Shown: positions 1-9,290 of the stretch, piece after piece | How positions within the stretch are numbered: position 1 is the first letter of the stretch | How the letters are laid out: the number at the start of each line of letters is the position of its first letter | NCBI GenBank assembly: GCA_003552325.1 | Contig: PUKM01000024.1 | Location: 1-32,413, forward strand | Length of the DNA: 32,413 bases | Direction: 5' to 3' | From: Natrialbaceae archaeon | GTDB lineage: Archaea; Halobacteriota; Halobacteria; Halobacteriales; Natrialbaceae | Position numbers and translations under genes: made by a program | Notes under the pieces: model-generated | Told to the model about the DNA's origin: nothing | The model's input: the letters and a program-made list of their open reading frames with translations, nothing else | Database searches by the model: none

Positions 1-730
1 ACTCGAGGCGAACGTCAGTGACGTGTATCCGTCCCCGCGTCCCCTCCCACTCGCGATCGTACTCGAGGGAGATCCGTCGGTCCATGTGTGGCCCATCGAC
101 GACGAAGGTCTCGAATTCACCACCCTCCCCGAGGAGGTGGACGCCGTACTCCTCGTTCAATGCCTCGAGGTCCTCGAGTGCCTCGGCGTCGAGCGTCCGG
201 CCGAGCCAGGATTCGTCCAGGCCAGCGGCAGCGACCTGTACGATCAGGATTTCGAAGCCGGCCTCGAGCATCTCGTCAGCGAGTGTTCGTGGGTCTTCCT
301 GCCAGAGCGGGGCAAAGAGATCACAGCCGAGTCGCTCACACATCCCTTCGATACGACTCGTCTGGAATTCGCTTTCGACCGCACCGGCAGTGACGCCAGC
401 CACGCCTCCCGGAAGTTCGTCATCGAGGTCCGAGAGGGCAGCCTCGAGTGGCTCGAGTTCGCTGTCACCCTGGGTTCCCGAATCGCGAGCTGTCTCGGCA
501 TCGAATGCGTCGGGTTCGACGTCGACGAGCGGAATCCCGATGCTCTCGGCTGCGACGCCGGTGAGTCGCGTCTCGGGGACGTGATACATGTACGAGTCGC
601 CAGTCGGATGGACGGTCAGCAATCGATCGACCGAAAGGCCGTGCTCGAGTGCCTGATACACCGCCCACGACGAATCCTTCCCACCAGAAAAGAGTCCAAT
701 CCAGGAGCCTGCTGTGTCCGTCGTCGTCAT
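1..730 (-). CDS. dph6: Diphthine--ammonia ligase / Dph6-type ATP pyrophosphatase (C-terminus beyond window edge)
   Basis: Reverse complement from ATG at 730 reads MTTTDTAGSWIGLFSGGKDSSWAVYQALEHGLSVDRLLTVHPTGDSYMYHVPETRL..., with the SGGKDS PP-loop motif and a Dph6-like body (LGRTLDAEALEDLEALNEEYGVHLLGEGGEFETFVVDGP). Not in the ORF track because it runs off the window. Confidence 0.9.
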   Translation of the reverse strand, partial: MTTTDTAGSWIGLFSGGKDSSWAVYQALEHGLSVDRLLTVHPTGDSYMYHVPETRLTGVAAESIGIPLVDVEPDAFDAETARDSGTQGDSELEPLEAALSDLDDELPGGVAGVTAGAVESEFQTSRIEGMCERLGCDLFAPLWQEDPRTLADEMLEAGFEILIVQVAAAGLDESWLGRTLDAEALEDLEALNEEYGVHLLGEGGEFETFVVDGPHMDRRISLEYDREWEGTRGRIHVTDVRLE

Positions 731-862
731 GTACGCAGCTTCGTGGCCAGTGCCAAAGAGATGTCGAGTCAGACAGCCGATTGTGTATTCAGTTGGTGGC
801 CGACCCAGGGTGACCCACACCAGGAACAGGACGTACCAATGCGCACCACCCGTCCTGTCGGC

Positions 863-2137
863 TTATTCGCCGCTGTCGTCATCTGAACGGCGGTCGGATA
901 GAGTGTGCTCCTCGAGTCGGGCTTTATTCCCTCCATCAGTCAACTCGGCATCACCACTCCCGCCAGCCCCTTCGTCGTCAACTGGCTCGGGTTGCTCGTG
1001 GCCGTTCTCTCGGCCAGTAGAGGGTCGACCAGCATACCGCGAAACGATCTGGACGCCGACGAGAGTCAACAGTACGCCAAGGGCAACGAACATCGCCAAT
1101 CGCTGTCCGGGTGTCAGCGCAAAGCTCTCGATCCCCTGCTGGTTGATCATGATCGACGGAATAACGAACGAGTCGATCTGTCCCTGCTGCTCGAGGAAGA
1201 AACCACTGAACCCACGGACGACGAGGCCGACGGAGACGACCAGAAACGGGAGGTGGAGGTACGAGCCACGAAGTGGTTCGTCCTGGATGAGTTCGTCAAA
1301 AAGTCGTCCCGCACTCGCGGTGAGCGCCGCACCGGCAAGCCACGGGATACTGTCGAAGACGAACTGCATGACTGGAATCACCGACCCAGGCGTCTCCTCG
1401 AGGCTCGAGACGCCGAGTGCGCCAACGAAGAAACCGACGAGGGTGAGGCCAAGAGCCACGACGTAGGTAACGACCGAAACCTGGCCAGAATAGAGCGAAT
1501 CTCTGGTCTGTCTCGCCAGCGCCGCGACGATTTCGTCGACGCTGAAGCCTTTGTACAACAGAAACAGCCCGATCACTGCGGTAATCGTCGCGGCTCCTTC
1601 AGCCGGCCCGACGACCGTTGCGAGTACCGGAAAGACGAGGAGCGTCAGCCCGAGTGGGACCAGGATCGTCTGGCGAAGTTCCTCGTCGGCTAGGAATTGC
1701 TTGAGCAGGTAGTACGTCGATTCGATGTCCCGTGCCTGTCGGACGACCACCCGGTCGACGGCATCGACCTGTACCCTGCTCTCGACGATCGGTACCAGCC
1801 GCTCGTCTTCGGCACTGTCGATGACGACGATCGCCGAGTCGGGTTGGTACTCCGCGATGAGTTCATCGAGCTGGTGGGCAACGGCACGATCAGCCGACAC
1901 CATCGAATCCCGTTCGCCCGAAACGACCGCGACGACGGCCTCTTCGTCGTCGTCACGAAGGCTCTGGGAGACCCGTAACGCTTCGAGCAACGTATTGACT
2001 CCCGAATCCTCCGGATCGGCGAGCCCGACGTCGGTCACGAGCGCACGGACGGCTTCCCAGCCGACAATGGGCGTTCGGAGCCCCGTCCGTCGGCCCACGT
2101 CGTCGGTCCGGTCGAGACAGACCACCAGCGTTGTCAC
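863..2137 (-). CDS. DUF373 family multi-pass membrane protein
   Basis: ORF 863..2437; the likely GTG start at 2137 gives (M)TTLVVCLDRTDDVGRRTGLRTPIVGWEAVRALVTDVGLADPEDSGVNTLLEA..., typical of archaeal DUF373 N-termini, followed by several TM segments. The upstream part of the ORF is Arg-rich and looks non-coding. Confidence 0.88.
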   Translation of the reverse strand: MTTLVVCLDRTDDVGRRTGLRTPIVGWEAVRALVTDVGLADPEDSGVNTLLEALRVSQSLRDDDEEAVVAVVSGERDSMVSADRAVAHQLDELIAEYQPDSAIVVIDSAEDERLVPIVESRVQVDAVDRVVVRQARDIESTYYLLKQFLADEELRQTILVPLGLTLLVFPVLATVVGPAEGAATITAVIGLFLLYKGFSVDEIVAALARQTRDSLYSGQVSVVTYVVALGLTLVGFFVGALGVSSLEETPGSVIPVMQFVFDSIPWLAGAALTASAGRLFDELIQDEPLRGSYLHLPFLVVSVGLVVRGFSGFFLEQQGQIDSFVIPSIMINQQGIESFALTPGQRLAMFVALGVLLTLVGVQIVSRYAGRPSTGRENGHEQPEPVDDEGAGGSGDAELTDGGNKARLEEHTLSDRRSDDDSGE

Positions 2138-2220
2138 GGTTTCCGATCCATGCTCAGTAACGATAAAACCACGCACTTGTTCAGCGTCGGGAGTCGCGGC
2201 TGGCCGTCGTCCACGGAGAC

Positions 2221-3222
2221 CTAACTTCGAAGGCGAAACGATCCCTCTCCGCGAAGACCAGCAATACCAGCACCGAACGCGTACGCCAGCGACTGGGCCC
2301 CACTCCCGAGACGAGCGACCAACGGGCGATCGGGTTCGAACGTCTCGACCACAATAGCGGAAGGGTCCCGCTCGAGGCGCGATGCGATGGCTGCCTCCAC
2401 CTCTCGTTGGGTCCCAAGTTCGTCGACGAGGCCACACTCGTGTGCGTCCGTCCCGAGGTAAATTCTCGCTTCGGTATCCCTGACGAACGACGGTTCGAGG
2501 TCTCGACCCTCGCTGACCCGTTCGACGAAGGAGTCGTAGTAGCCATCGACCAGTCCCTGGAGGTACTCACGTTCGTCTTCCTCGAGGTCTCTGAGCGGGA
2601 CGCCGGCATCTTTGTACTCGCCGGCCGTGAACTGTTCGTAGCGCAGTCCAACCTTGTCCGCGAGGTCGGCCGCCGTCACCCTCGAGCCCACGACGCCGAT
2701 CGAGCCGACGAGTGTCCCCTCTCGAGCCCAGAGTTCGTCACAGCCGCTGGCGATCCAGTACCCGCCACTCGCACATTGGTCAGTGGCGTAGGCCACCGTT
2801 GGGCCGTCGAAACGCTCGGCTGCGAGTTTGATATCGTCACTCGGGACGACCTGGCCACCGGGGGTGTTGAGTTTCAACAACAGCGCGTCGACGTTGGTAT
2901 CGTCGTTGGCCCGGTCGATCTGGTCGACGATATCGTCGGCGGGCGTCCCTCGCGGTGCTCTGGCCGGGACGCCACCGCTCGGTTCTCGAACGATCGGTCC
3001 GCTCACCTCGACTTCGGCGACGTTGTAGCCCGGAAACATCGACCTAGCGATCGACCCCGAGAATCGAATCCCGGCGATCGCAACGAGCAGTGCGAGGCCG
3101 ATACCGAGCAGTTCCGTAAGCGTCTCCGGGACGACGACGAACAGGGTGACGCCGACGAGTGTCACCCCGAGCGTCCCACCAGCGAGAATCAGGAGTCGGC
3201 CAAGGACTCGCTTCCCGCTCAT
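2221..3222 (-). CDS. sppA: Signal peptide peptidase SppA-like protease (S49 family)
   Basis: MSGKRVLGRLLILAGG... N-terminal TM segments, then LLLKLNTPGGQVVPSDDIK and ATDQCASGGYWIASGCDELWAREGTLVGSIGVVGSR, characteristic S49 motifs. Confidence 0.9.
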   Translation of the reverse strand: MSGKRVLGRLLILAGGTLGVTLVGVTLFVVVPETLTELLGIGLALLVAIAGIRFSGSIARSMFPGYNVAEVEVSGPIVREPSGGVPARAPRGTPADDIVDQIDRANDDTNVDALLLKLNTPGGQVVPSDDIKLAAERFDGPTVAYATDQCASGGYWIASGCDELWAREGTLVGSIGVVGSRVTAADLADKVGLRYEQFTAGEYKDAGVPLRDLEEDEREYLQGLVDGYYDSFVERVSEGRDLEPSFVRDTEARIYLGTDAHECGLVDELGTQREVEAAIASRLERDPSAIVVETFEPDRPLVARLGSGAQSLAYAFGAGIAGLRGEGSFRLRS

Positions 3223-3390
3223 CGACACCACCTCCAGGCATCTGTCACTTCCAACATACCTCGAGTCGGCCGTCCGTGGTGGTAAGTGTTGGCCTCGAGG
3301 CGACCGCTCGCTAACGGGCCTCAAGTACCCGAACCCAGCAAGAGCCGCGTCGCTCGAGGAGGCTGAGAAAACAGAGAATACAGAACCCGA

Positions 3391-4293
3391 TTAGAGCAGA
3401 CCGGTCTTCTGGAGTTTCATCAGGTCCTCGGTATCGAGGGTCTCGCCCTCTTTGAACTTCTGATAAATCTCCTCGGCTTCGGCTTTGGCCTCCTCTTTCT
3501 TCTTGTCGCGAGCGGACTGGCGCTGTTTTTCCTCTTTCTTGTCCATCTCACGGAGACGCTTCTGGACGCGGACGAAGTCCTCGTGGTGGCGGTCGGCCGC
3601 TTCCTGGGCCTCGACGAAGGACTCGTGCATCTCGTCTGCCTCGTCACGGATGTCGTCGGCCTCCCGATAGGCCTCGATCATCTTGTTGTGGTGTTCCTGA
3701 GCCTTGTCAGCGAGTTCCGTCACCTTCTGGTGGTGCTGGGAGGCGTCGGATCGAACTTCTTCTGCTTCTTCGACGAGTTCCTCGAGTCCGTCAGTATCCT
3801 CGAGCTTTCCCTTTCGCTCGGCGTACTCCTCGCGTTTTGCCTCGATCTTCTCGATGAGGTCGCGCTCTTCTTCCGAGGAGAGCACTTCGGTCTGTTGTTT
3901 GAACTCGAGCTGTTCGATTTCGGACTCGAGTTGTTCTAAGTCCTGGCCTTCGTCGAGTTCCATGTCGGATTTCTGGGCTTCGACTTTGTCGAACAGTTTG
4001 TTGGCCTCGGCGTTGAGCTCGTTTCGTTTTTCCTTGTGCTCTTGGACCTGCTCGTTGAGTTCGTCGCGTTTCTCGCGGTGACTCTGGGCTTCGTCGACTT
4101 TTTCGCGAGTCTTTGCGTTGAGCTCGTCGCGTTTGGATGCTCGCTCAGAAGCCATTTGGTTGAGGTCGTTTCGTCGGTCTCGGAGTTGGCCTGCCTTTTT
4201 AATTAGCTGGCCTTTGGAGTCGTTTTCGAGGTCGTCGTCTGTGAGTTCAATGTTGTTTGATTCGTCTACCATGGTTAATACCTGCTGTGCCAT
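3391..4293 (-). CDS. Archaeal coiled-coil protein (COG1340-like)
   Basis: About 300 aa of charged heptad-like sequence (KRDELNAKTREKVDEAQSHREKRDELNEQVQEHKEKRNELNAEANKL...). Start could be ATG 4293 or 4272. Confidence 0.85.
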   Translation of the reverse strand: MAQQVLTMVDESNNIELTDDDLENDSKGQLIKKAGQLRDRRNDLNQMASERASKRDELNAKTREKVDEAQSHREKRDELNEQVQEHKEKRNELNAEANKLFDKVEAQKSDMELDEGQDLEQLESEIEQLEFKQQTEVLSSEEERDLIEKIEAKREEYAERKGKLEDTDGLEELVEEAEEVRSDASQHHQKVTELADKAQEHHNKMIEAYREADDIRDEADEMHESFVEAQEAADRHHEDFVRVQKRLREMDKKEEKQRQSARDKKKEEAKAEAEEIYQKFKEGETLDTEDLMKLQKTGLL

Positions 4294-4507
4294 ACCCGCA
4301 CCGGCCGGCACGGTCGCTCACGATTCGCGAAAACCCGGTGAGTAAGATTTCCTGTCATCGATTAGCGAGCGATACGCGCCCCGGTGGCGTTCTGGTACTG
4401 CCAACTACCGTCGCCCGACATTTAAATGTACCGGTCGACCGGCCTGTGAAAAACATTGTCAAGGGGCCCTATACCGTGGGATCCGGCCACATGGAGGGAA
4501 GTGAGAC

Positions 4508-6382
4508 TCAATATAAACCGTAGGTGTGTCCGACGGTTCGCTCCGGAAGTGTCACCTCGAGATGGACCTCGCGTGCGTCCGGTGGAATCTCGAGTGTGTC
4601 AACCTGGGTTCGTCCCATTGCGTTTACCGTCACGGTATCAACGCCCGATTGGCTACCGGTTTCCCAGGAAACCGTCGCCTCGAGCAGCGTCGGTCGGTCG
4701 TTACACAGCACGATCGGGACCGTCGACCCGGGAGTTGGCACGCCACCGAGGACGGCCTGGACCGGTTCGTACGCTTGCGCGAGTGTTTCGAAAGCCGGCT
4801 TCTCGGTCCCCTCGAGTGTGAGAATCCCGGGCCCGCCGCCAGGTGTCCCGTCACGGAGACTCGAGGCGACGAAGCACGCACTGTCCTGACAGCGAAGAAT
4901 GCTGGTAATCGTTTGCAGGACATGGGCCTGGTACCGCTGTGAATCCTCGCTTCCGGTCGTCCGGCGCTCGAGCGCGGCCGCATCGACCCCAGCGATCGTC
5001 CGTGGATCCCGCTCGTCATCGAGGACAGACTCCGCCCCGAAAGCGGCGACGAACTGCCCGAGTGCCGGTGTGTTTTCGAGCAACGGCTCGATATCGGCGA
5101 TTCGAAGGTATCGCCAGCCGGGAAAGAGCGTCGTCGCCGTGGCACCGGTTCCAGGCGGGCCAGTGGTCGGGATAGTAGCATGTGTCTCCGGGACGACGTC
5201 GATGAGCGGGTCAGCGATACCGTCGTCGATGGCCGCACGCCAGGATCGCCACCGGTAGGTCAGTCTGGCGAGGGGGCCAGGGCCGAGCGCGGAGGCGAAC
5301 GGATCGACCGGTTCGTCGAGCAAGCCGAGCGCGACGAGACTCGGGTGGACACAGTATCGCTCGAGGAGTTCCTGTACGCGCGCTGGCTTTGCAGTATCGG
5401 GGGTGAGCCCTGGAACGTCCTGCCAGACGAGTAAGCCCGCCTCGTCACACGCCTCGTACAGATCGGGATGTGGGGCGTGCCCACGCACGCGGAGCAGCGT
5501 GGCATTGGCCTCGAGGGCCCGCTCGACGTCTGCGGCCGGATCCGCACTAGGACGCCGCTCGAGCCCCCGTCCACGAACGGGCTGTCCGTTCACGAGAAAC
5601 GCGTCCTCGGTTCGTTCGACGGTGCGCAAGCCGACCGTCCGTTCGACCGCGTCGTCCCCAAGTTTCGCCCGTATTGTGTACTGATGCTGCTCCCCGTGTT
5701 CACGAGGCCACCACAGGGATGGGTCGCGAACCTCGAGTGTCATGGACGCGTGCACTTTCTCACCGACTCTTCCAGCAACTGGAACCCGTGACATCGTGCC
5801 CCCGCCACGGAATCCGTCGGGGCGAAGCGAGAGCGTGACCGCATCATCGAGCGCGGAGACATCGCCGACGTCGACGGTAAGCTCGACGTCGATTGCTGCT
5901 CGCTCCTCGATTACGCGAGGACGAACGGCCACCGTTTCGAGAAACGTGGCGGGACTGATCCGGATGTCGACACCCCACCAGAGTCCGGGCAGTGACCAGA
6001 GACGGGAGACCATGTCCGTCGAAAAAATACCCGGTGGCACGTAGCCGGCGTCAAAGCAGACGAACAGTTCGTTTTCCGGTTCCGGGTCGAACTCGAGGAC
6101 GGTCTCGACGTAGTATGGCGTCCGCTCAACCTCCCGTCGCTCACCGTTTATCCAGACTGCCTCGAGTCCTGGCGCTCCACGAAAGGCCAGGTGGGTTCGC
6201 TCTGTCGCGCTCGAACGTGGATCGACAAACGAGGTTCGGTAGACGAGTGTATCACCGCCCTCGAGTCGATCAGCGAGTGCGTGTGGTCGACCCGGGACCG
6301 AGACCGTTGTCCAGGAATCGACGCTCGGGGGGCTCGATTTCGACGGTGTATCGGCCACACCAGCCATCCACTTGCCAGCCAT
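4508..6382 (-). CDS. Glycoside hydrolase family 2-like protein (sugar-binding, Ig-like and TIM-barrel regions)
   Basis: MAGKWMAGVADTPSKSS..., GDTLVYRTSFVDP, WINGERREVERTPYYVE, PSLWWPREHGEQHQYTIRAKL, VGLRTVERTEDAFLVNGQPVRGRGLERRPSADP, YEACDEAGLLVWQDVPGL, HPSLVALGLLDEP: GH2 architecture. Start site approximate. Confidence 0.82.
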   Translation of the reverse strand: MAGKWMAGVADTPSKSSPPSVDSWTTVSVPGRPHALADRLEGGDTLVYRTSFVDPRSSATERTHLAFRGAPGLEAVWINGERREVERTPYYVETVLEFDPEPENELFVCFDAGYVPPGIFSTDMVSRLWSLPGLWWGVDIRISPATFLETVAVRPRVIEERAAIDVELTVDVGDVSALDDAVTLSLRPDGFRGGGTMSRVPVAGRVGEKVHASMTLEVRDPSLWWPREHGEQHQYTIRAKLGDDAVERTVGLRTVERTEDAFLVNGQPVRGRGLERRPSADPAADVERALEANATLLRVRGHAPHPDLYEACDEAGLLVWQDVPGLTPDTAKPARVQELLERYCVHPSLVALGLLDEPVDPFASALGPGPLARLTYRWRSWRAAIDDGIADPLIDVVPETHATIPTTGPPGTGATATTLFPGWRYLRIADIEPLLENTPALGQFVAAFGAESVLDDERDPRTIAGVDAAALERRTTGSEDSQRYQAHVLQTITSILRCQDSACFVASSLRDGTPGGGPGILTLEGTEKPAFETLAQAYEPVQAVLGGVPTPGSTVPIVLCNDRPTLLEATVSWETGSQSGVDTVTVNAMGRTQVDTLEIPPDAREVHLEVTLPERTVGHTYGLY

Positions 6383-6535
6383 TATCACCCACCAGTGAAC
6401 GGGGGCCAAATAGGTGTTCCGACGCACTGTGTGCACGACCCTCCCTGAGAGTGGGCCGTTCAGCCCCTGGGGTCCGTGTTTACTTTCACTTTCACTCCCC
6501 TGTTGGCGTAGCTTAAGGTAGTGTCGGCAGCGACA

Positions 6536-6724
6536 ATGGGTATGCTCGAGACGATTGCCCGTGTCTGTGATCGCTGCCATCGCCCGCTCGAGGACGACCA
6601 GTTCCGGTTATCCATGACGACAGCTGCGGGCACTCGAGGGGTGTATGAGTGTCCCTGTGGGGCGGTGACGGTGACCGTTATCGCCGACGAACGGACGTCG
6701 AATTCACCGCGGGAGCGACAGTAG
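6536..6724 (+). CDS. Small CPxCG-type zinc finger protein
   Basis: MGMLETIARVCDRCHRPLEDDQFRLSMTTAAGTRGVYECPCGAVTVTVIADERTSNSPRERQ; paired CxxC/CxC motifs; AT-rich cttaag about 25 bp upstream of the ATG, consistent with a leaderless start. Confidence 0.7.
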   Translation: MGMLETIARVCDRCHRPLEDDQFRLSMTTAAGTRGVYECPCGAVTVTVIADERTSNSPRERQ

Positions 6725-6833
6725 CCCGGCGGTGTAATCGACCGCGGGAACACCCTCGAGGAACCGGAGCGGACGATGGGTATCAGCCGACTTAAGAGGG
6801 CTCCCCGTCTCGTCACGAACGAGGTAGCCAGAC

Positions 6834-7529
6834 ATGTCCGACTTGCCGGACGAATTCAAATGCACAATTACGAACTGGGAGTACATCTACAGTCTCTGTC
6901 GGGACGTCAGCGATGACGTCAGACGGGACGAATTCGAACCGGACGTCATCGTCGCCCTCGCTCGAGGTGGCTGGTTCGCTGGCCGCTGTATCTGTGATTT
7001 CCTCGGGATGGACGACCTGACGAGTCTCAAGATGGAACATTACGTCGGCACCGCCGAGAAATCAGGGGAGCCGACCATCCGATACCCAATGCCGGAAGGC
7101 AGCGTCGAGGGAAAAGACGTCCTCATCATCGACGATATCGCCGACACGGGTGGCTCAATCAAACGCGCACAGGAGTACGTCGAGGACCGCGAGGCGGGTG
7201 AAGTCCGCACCGCAACCCTGCAACTGCTCCAGACCAGCGAGTTCGAACCGGACTACGTCGGTGAGCAACTCGAGGAGTGGGCGTGGGTCGTGTATCCGTG
7301 GAACTTCATCGAGGACATGGTCGACCTCATCTCGGGTGTCATGGCAAAGGCTGACGAGGACGCCTTTTCGAAGCGTGATATCCGACACTATCTCAAGGAG
7401 TATCACGAGGTCGACCGGATCGGGATGGAAATCGCGCAACCAAACCGTTTGACGGAAATTCTGACCGAGATGGAACGCCGGGAGGTCGTGACGATGACGA
7501 CGCCTGGTGAGTGGGCCCTCGTCGACTGA
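6834..7529 (+). CDS. Phosphoribosyltransferase family protein with C-terminal extension
   Basis: EPDVIVALARGGWFAGRCICDFLGMDDLTSLKMEHY and KDVLIIDDIADTGGSIKRA (PRPP-binding motif). Confidence 0.9.
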   Translation: MSDLPDEFKCTITNWEYIYSLCRDVSDDVRRDEFEPDVIVALARGGWFAGRCICDFLGMDDLTSLKMEHYVGTAEKSGEPTIRYPMPEGSVEGKDVLIIDDIADTGGSIKRAQEYVEDREAGEVRTATLQLLQTSEFEPDYVGEQLEEWAWVVYPWNFIEDMVDLISGVMAKADEDAFSKRDIRHYLKEYHEVDRIGMEIAQPNRLTEILTEMERREVVTMTTPGEWALVD

Positions 7530-7608
7530 CACTGTCGGCTGTCAGTCGTTCACGAGTCTTACCTACCCGGGTGGCGAGAATCGTTACACAGGTACAATCA
7601 ACAGTATG
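7526..7608. repeat. Dispersed 83-bp repeat, copy 1 (with 25947..26029)
   Basis: ctgacactgtcggctgtcagtcgttcacgagtcttacctacccgggtggcgagaatcgttacacaggtacaatcaacagtatg aligns without gaps to copy 2; about 65 of 83 positions identical by hand alignment. Confidence 0.75.
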
Positions 7609-7642
7609 ATGCGACGGCGTGTAATTCCTGCAGACGACCGGG

Positions 7643-9172
7643 TTATTCGAGCGGTTCGACTGGCATTTCTTCGTGCTCTGGGAGGGGTTCTTCAGTGGTT
7701 TCCTCGTCTTCAGGGGTCTCCACGATCGCGTTTTTCCAGGTGCCGCGTGTGAACCAGGCGATAGCGGCCACCGCGCCGACGACGTCGCCCGCAACGACGC
7801 CGATCCAGATGCCCGTCGTTCCCCAGCCGGCGACGAAAATGAGGTAATAGCTCACGGGCACCCGAGCGATCCAGAGCGTCACGACCGAGAAAACGAGCGC
7901 GGTCTTGGTGTTGCCGGCTCCGCGAAACGCGCCGAGGATGACCTGTAAGACTCCCATGAAGACGAACATTGCTGCCGCGATCTGGAGATAGACCGTGCCG
8001 TAGTGGATGGTTTCGGCAGTCCCCGCTGCACCCGAGGTCATGAACACCGCGACGATCGGTTCGGTGAACGCGAAGGCGATCACCGTCGCCCCGAGCATGA
8101 TCACCGCGATGACCCCGGAGGCGATCCAGGTCGCTTTTTCGGCACGGTCTGCCTTCCCCGCACCGAGGTTCTGCCCGACGATCGTGTCGGTCGCCTGCCC
8201 CATTCCCATCGCCGGGAGGAACGCAAGCGAGATGAGGCGGTTTCCGAGACCGTACGCCGCAACAACCGGCGAGGCGAACGTCGCTACCATCGCTGTCATC
8301 GCGATCATCGCCAGCGAACTCATCGACTGCTCGAGCGCCGTCGGCACGCCAAGTCGGGTGATTTTCGAGACGTACTCGAGGCGGGGCACGAGGTGGCCGC
8401 GCTCGATCGTCGGCCCCACGTCGGTGTAAAACAGGATGTAGAGCCCAATCATCGTCGCCACGCCGCGTGAGAAGACGGTCGCGACGGCAGCGCCCTGTAT
8501 CTCGAGGCGGGGAAACGGCCCGACGCCAAAAATGAGCAGCGGGTCGATAGCGAGGTTGATCACGACGCTGACGACCATCACCCGCATCGGCGCGCGCGTG
8601 TTGCCGTAGCCTCGCATCAACGAGACGAAGATGAAAAAGCCGAACAAAAAGGGTGCGCCGAGGAAGAAGACGCGCATGTACTCGGCTGCCATCGGTATCA
8701 GAACGGCTTCAGTGTCGCCGGTAGCGGGTAACAGCGCGAGCATCGGGTCGGTCGCAACATAGCCGATCACCCCGACGGCGATGGCAACGAGCGTGATGAA
8801 CGAGAGCGTCTGTCCGGCGATGAGCCCACCCTTGCCGCTATCTGCACCCGTATGTTGGGCGATCAAAATCGCGCCGGCAGCCGTAAATCCGCCGCCGATC
8901 GAGATCAGAAAGAAGATGAGCGGAAACGCGAGGCTCAAGGCACCAACTGCGTCTGGCGACAGCGCGCCCAGCCAGAACGTGTCCCCGACGTTGTAGGCAA
9001 CCTGGAGTAACTGGATCAGGACGAGTGGCCAGGCCAGATAGAACATCGGACGAACGAGATCACCGTCAGTGAGATTCGAGGGGCGTGTATCCGAGCCCGA
9101 ATCCGCCTCAGGCGTCGTCTGTGACGTCGCTGTCTCCTCGAGTGGCGGTCCGTCGTCGGCCTCAGGAGACAT
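7643..9172 (-). CDS. MATE family efflux transporter
   Basis: ORF with likely ATG at 9172 (MSPEADDGPPLEETATSQ...); 12-TM-like body, MGMGQATDTIVGQNLGAGKADRAEKATW motif typical of MATE proteins. Confidence 0.92.
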   Translation of the reverse strand: MSPEADDGPPLEETATSQTTPEADSGSDTRPSNLTDGDLVRPMFYLAWPLVLIQLLQVAYNVGDTFWLGALSPDAVGALSLAFPLIFFLISIGGGFTAAGAILIAQHTGADSGKGGLIAGQTLSFITLVAIAVGVIGYVATDPMLALLPATGDTEAVLIPMAAEYMRVFFLGAPFLFGFFIFVSLMRGYGNTRAPMRVMVVSVVINLAIDPLLIFGVGPFPRLEIQGAAVATVFSRGVATMIGLYILFYTDVGPTIERGHLVPRLEYVSKITRLGVPTALEQSMSSLAMIAMTAMVATFASPVVAAYGLGNRLISLAFLPAMGMGQATDTIVGQNLGAGKADRAEKATWIASGVIAVIMLGATVIAFAFTEPIVAVFMTSGAAGTAETIHYGTVYLQIAAAMFVFMGVLQVILGAFRGAGNTKTALVFSVVTLWIARVPVSYYLIFVAGWGTTGIWIGVVAGDVVGAVAAIAWFTRGTWKNAIVETPEDEETTEEPLPEHEEMPVEPLE

Positions 9173-9290
9173 TACGAATCGAAATAGCACCCAGTGTATT
9201 TGAACGTTCGTCACAGCTGATAGCGTGTCCCATACCGGCTCACCTCGACAAATCCACACCGTTTAGGTCGGTCACACGCGAGTTTGGAGT

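Noticed and set aside
23-886. Plus-strand 287-aa ORF
   Set aside because: Antisense to the Dph6 gene, whose minus-strand reading has clear family motifs; high GC creates long spurious frames.
2407-3285. Plus-strand 292-aa ORF
   Set aside because: Antisense shadow of SppA.
3391-4293. Low-complexity repeats in the coiled-coil gene
   Set aside because: Explained by heptad-like coiled-coil coding sequence of a known archaeal family, not a tandem repeat array.
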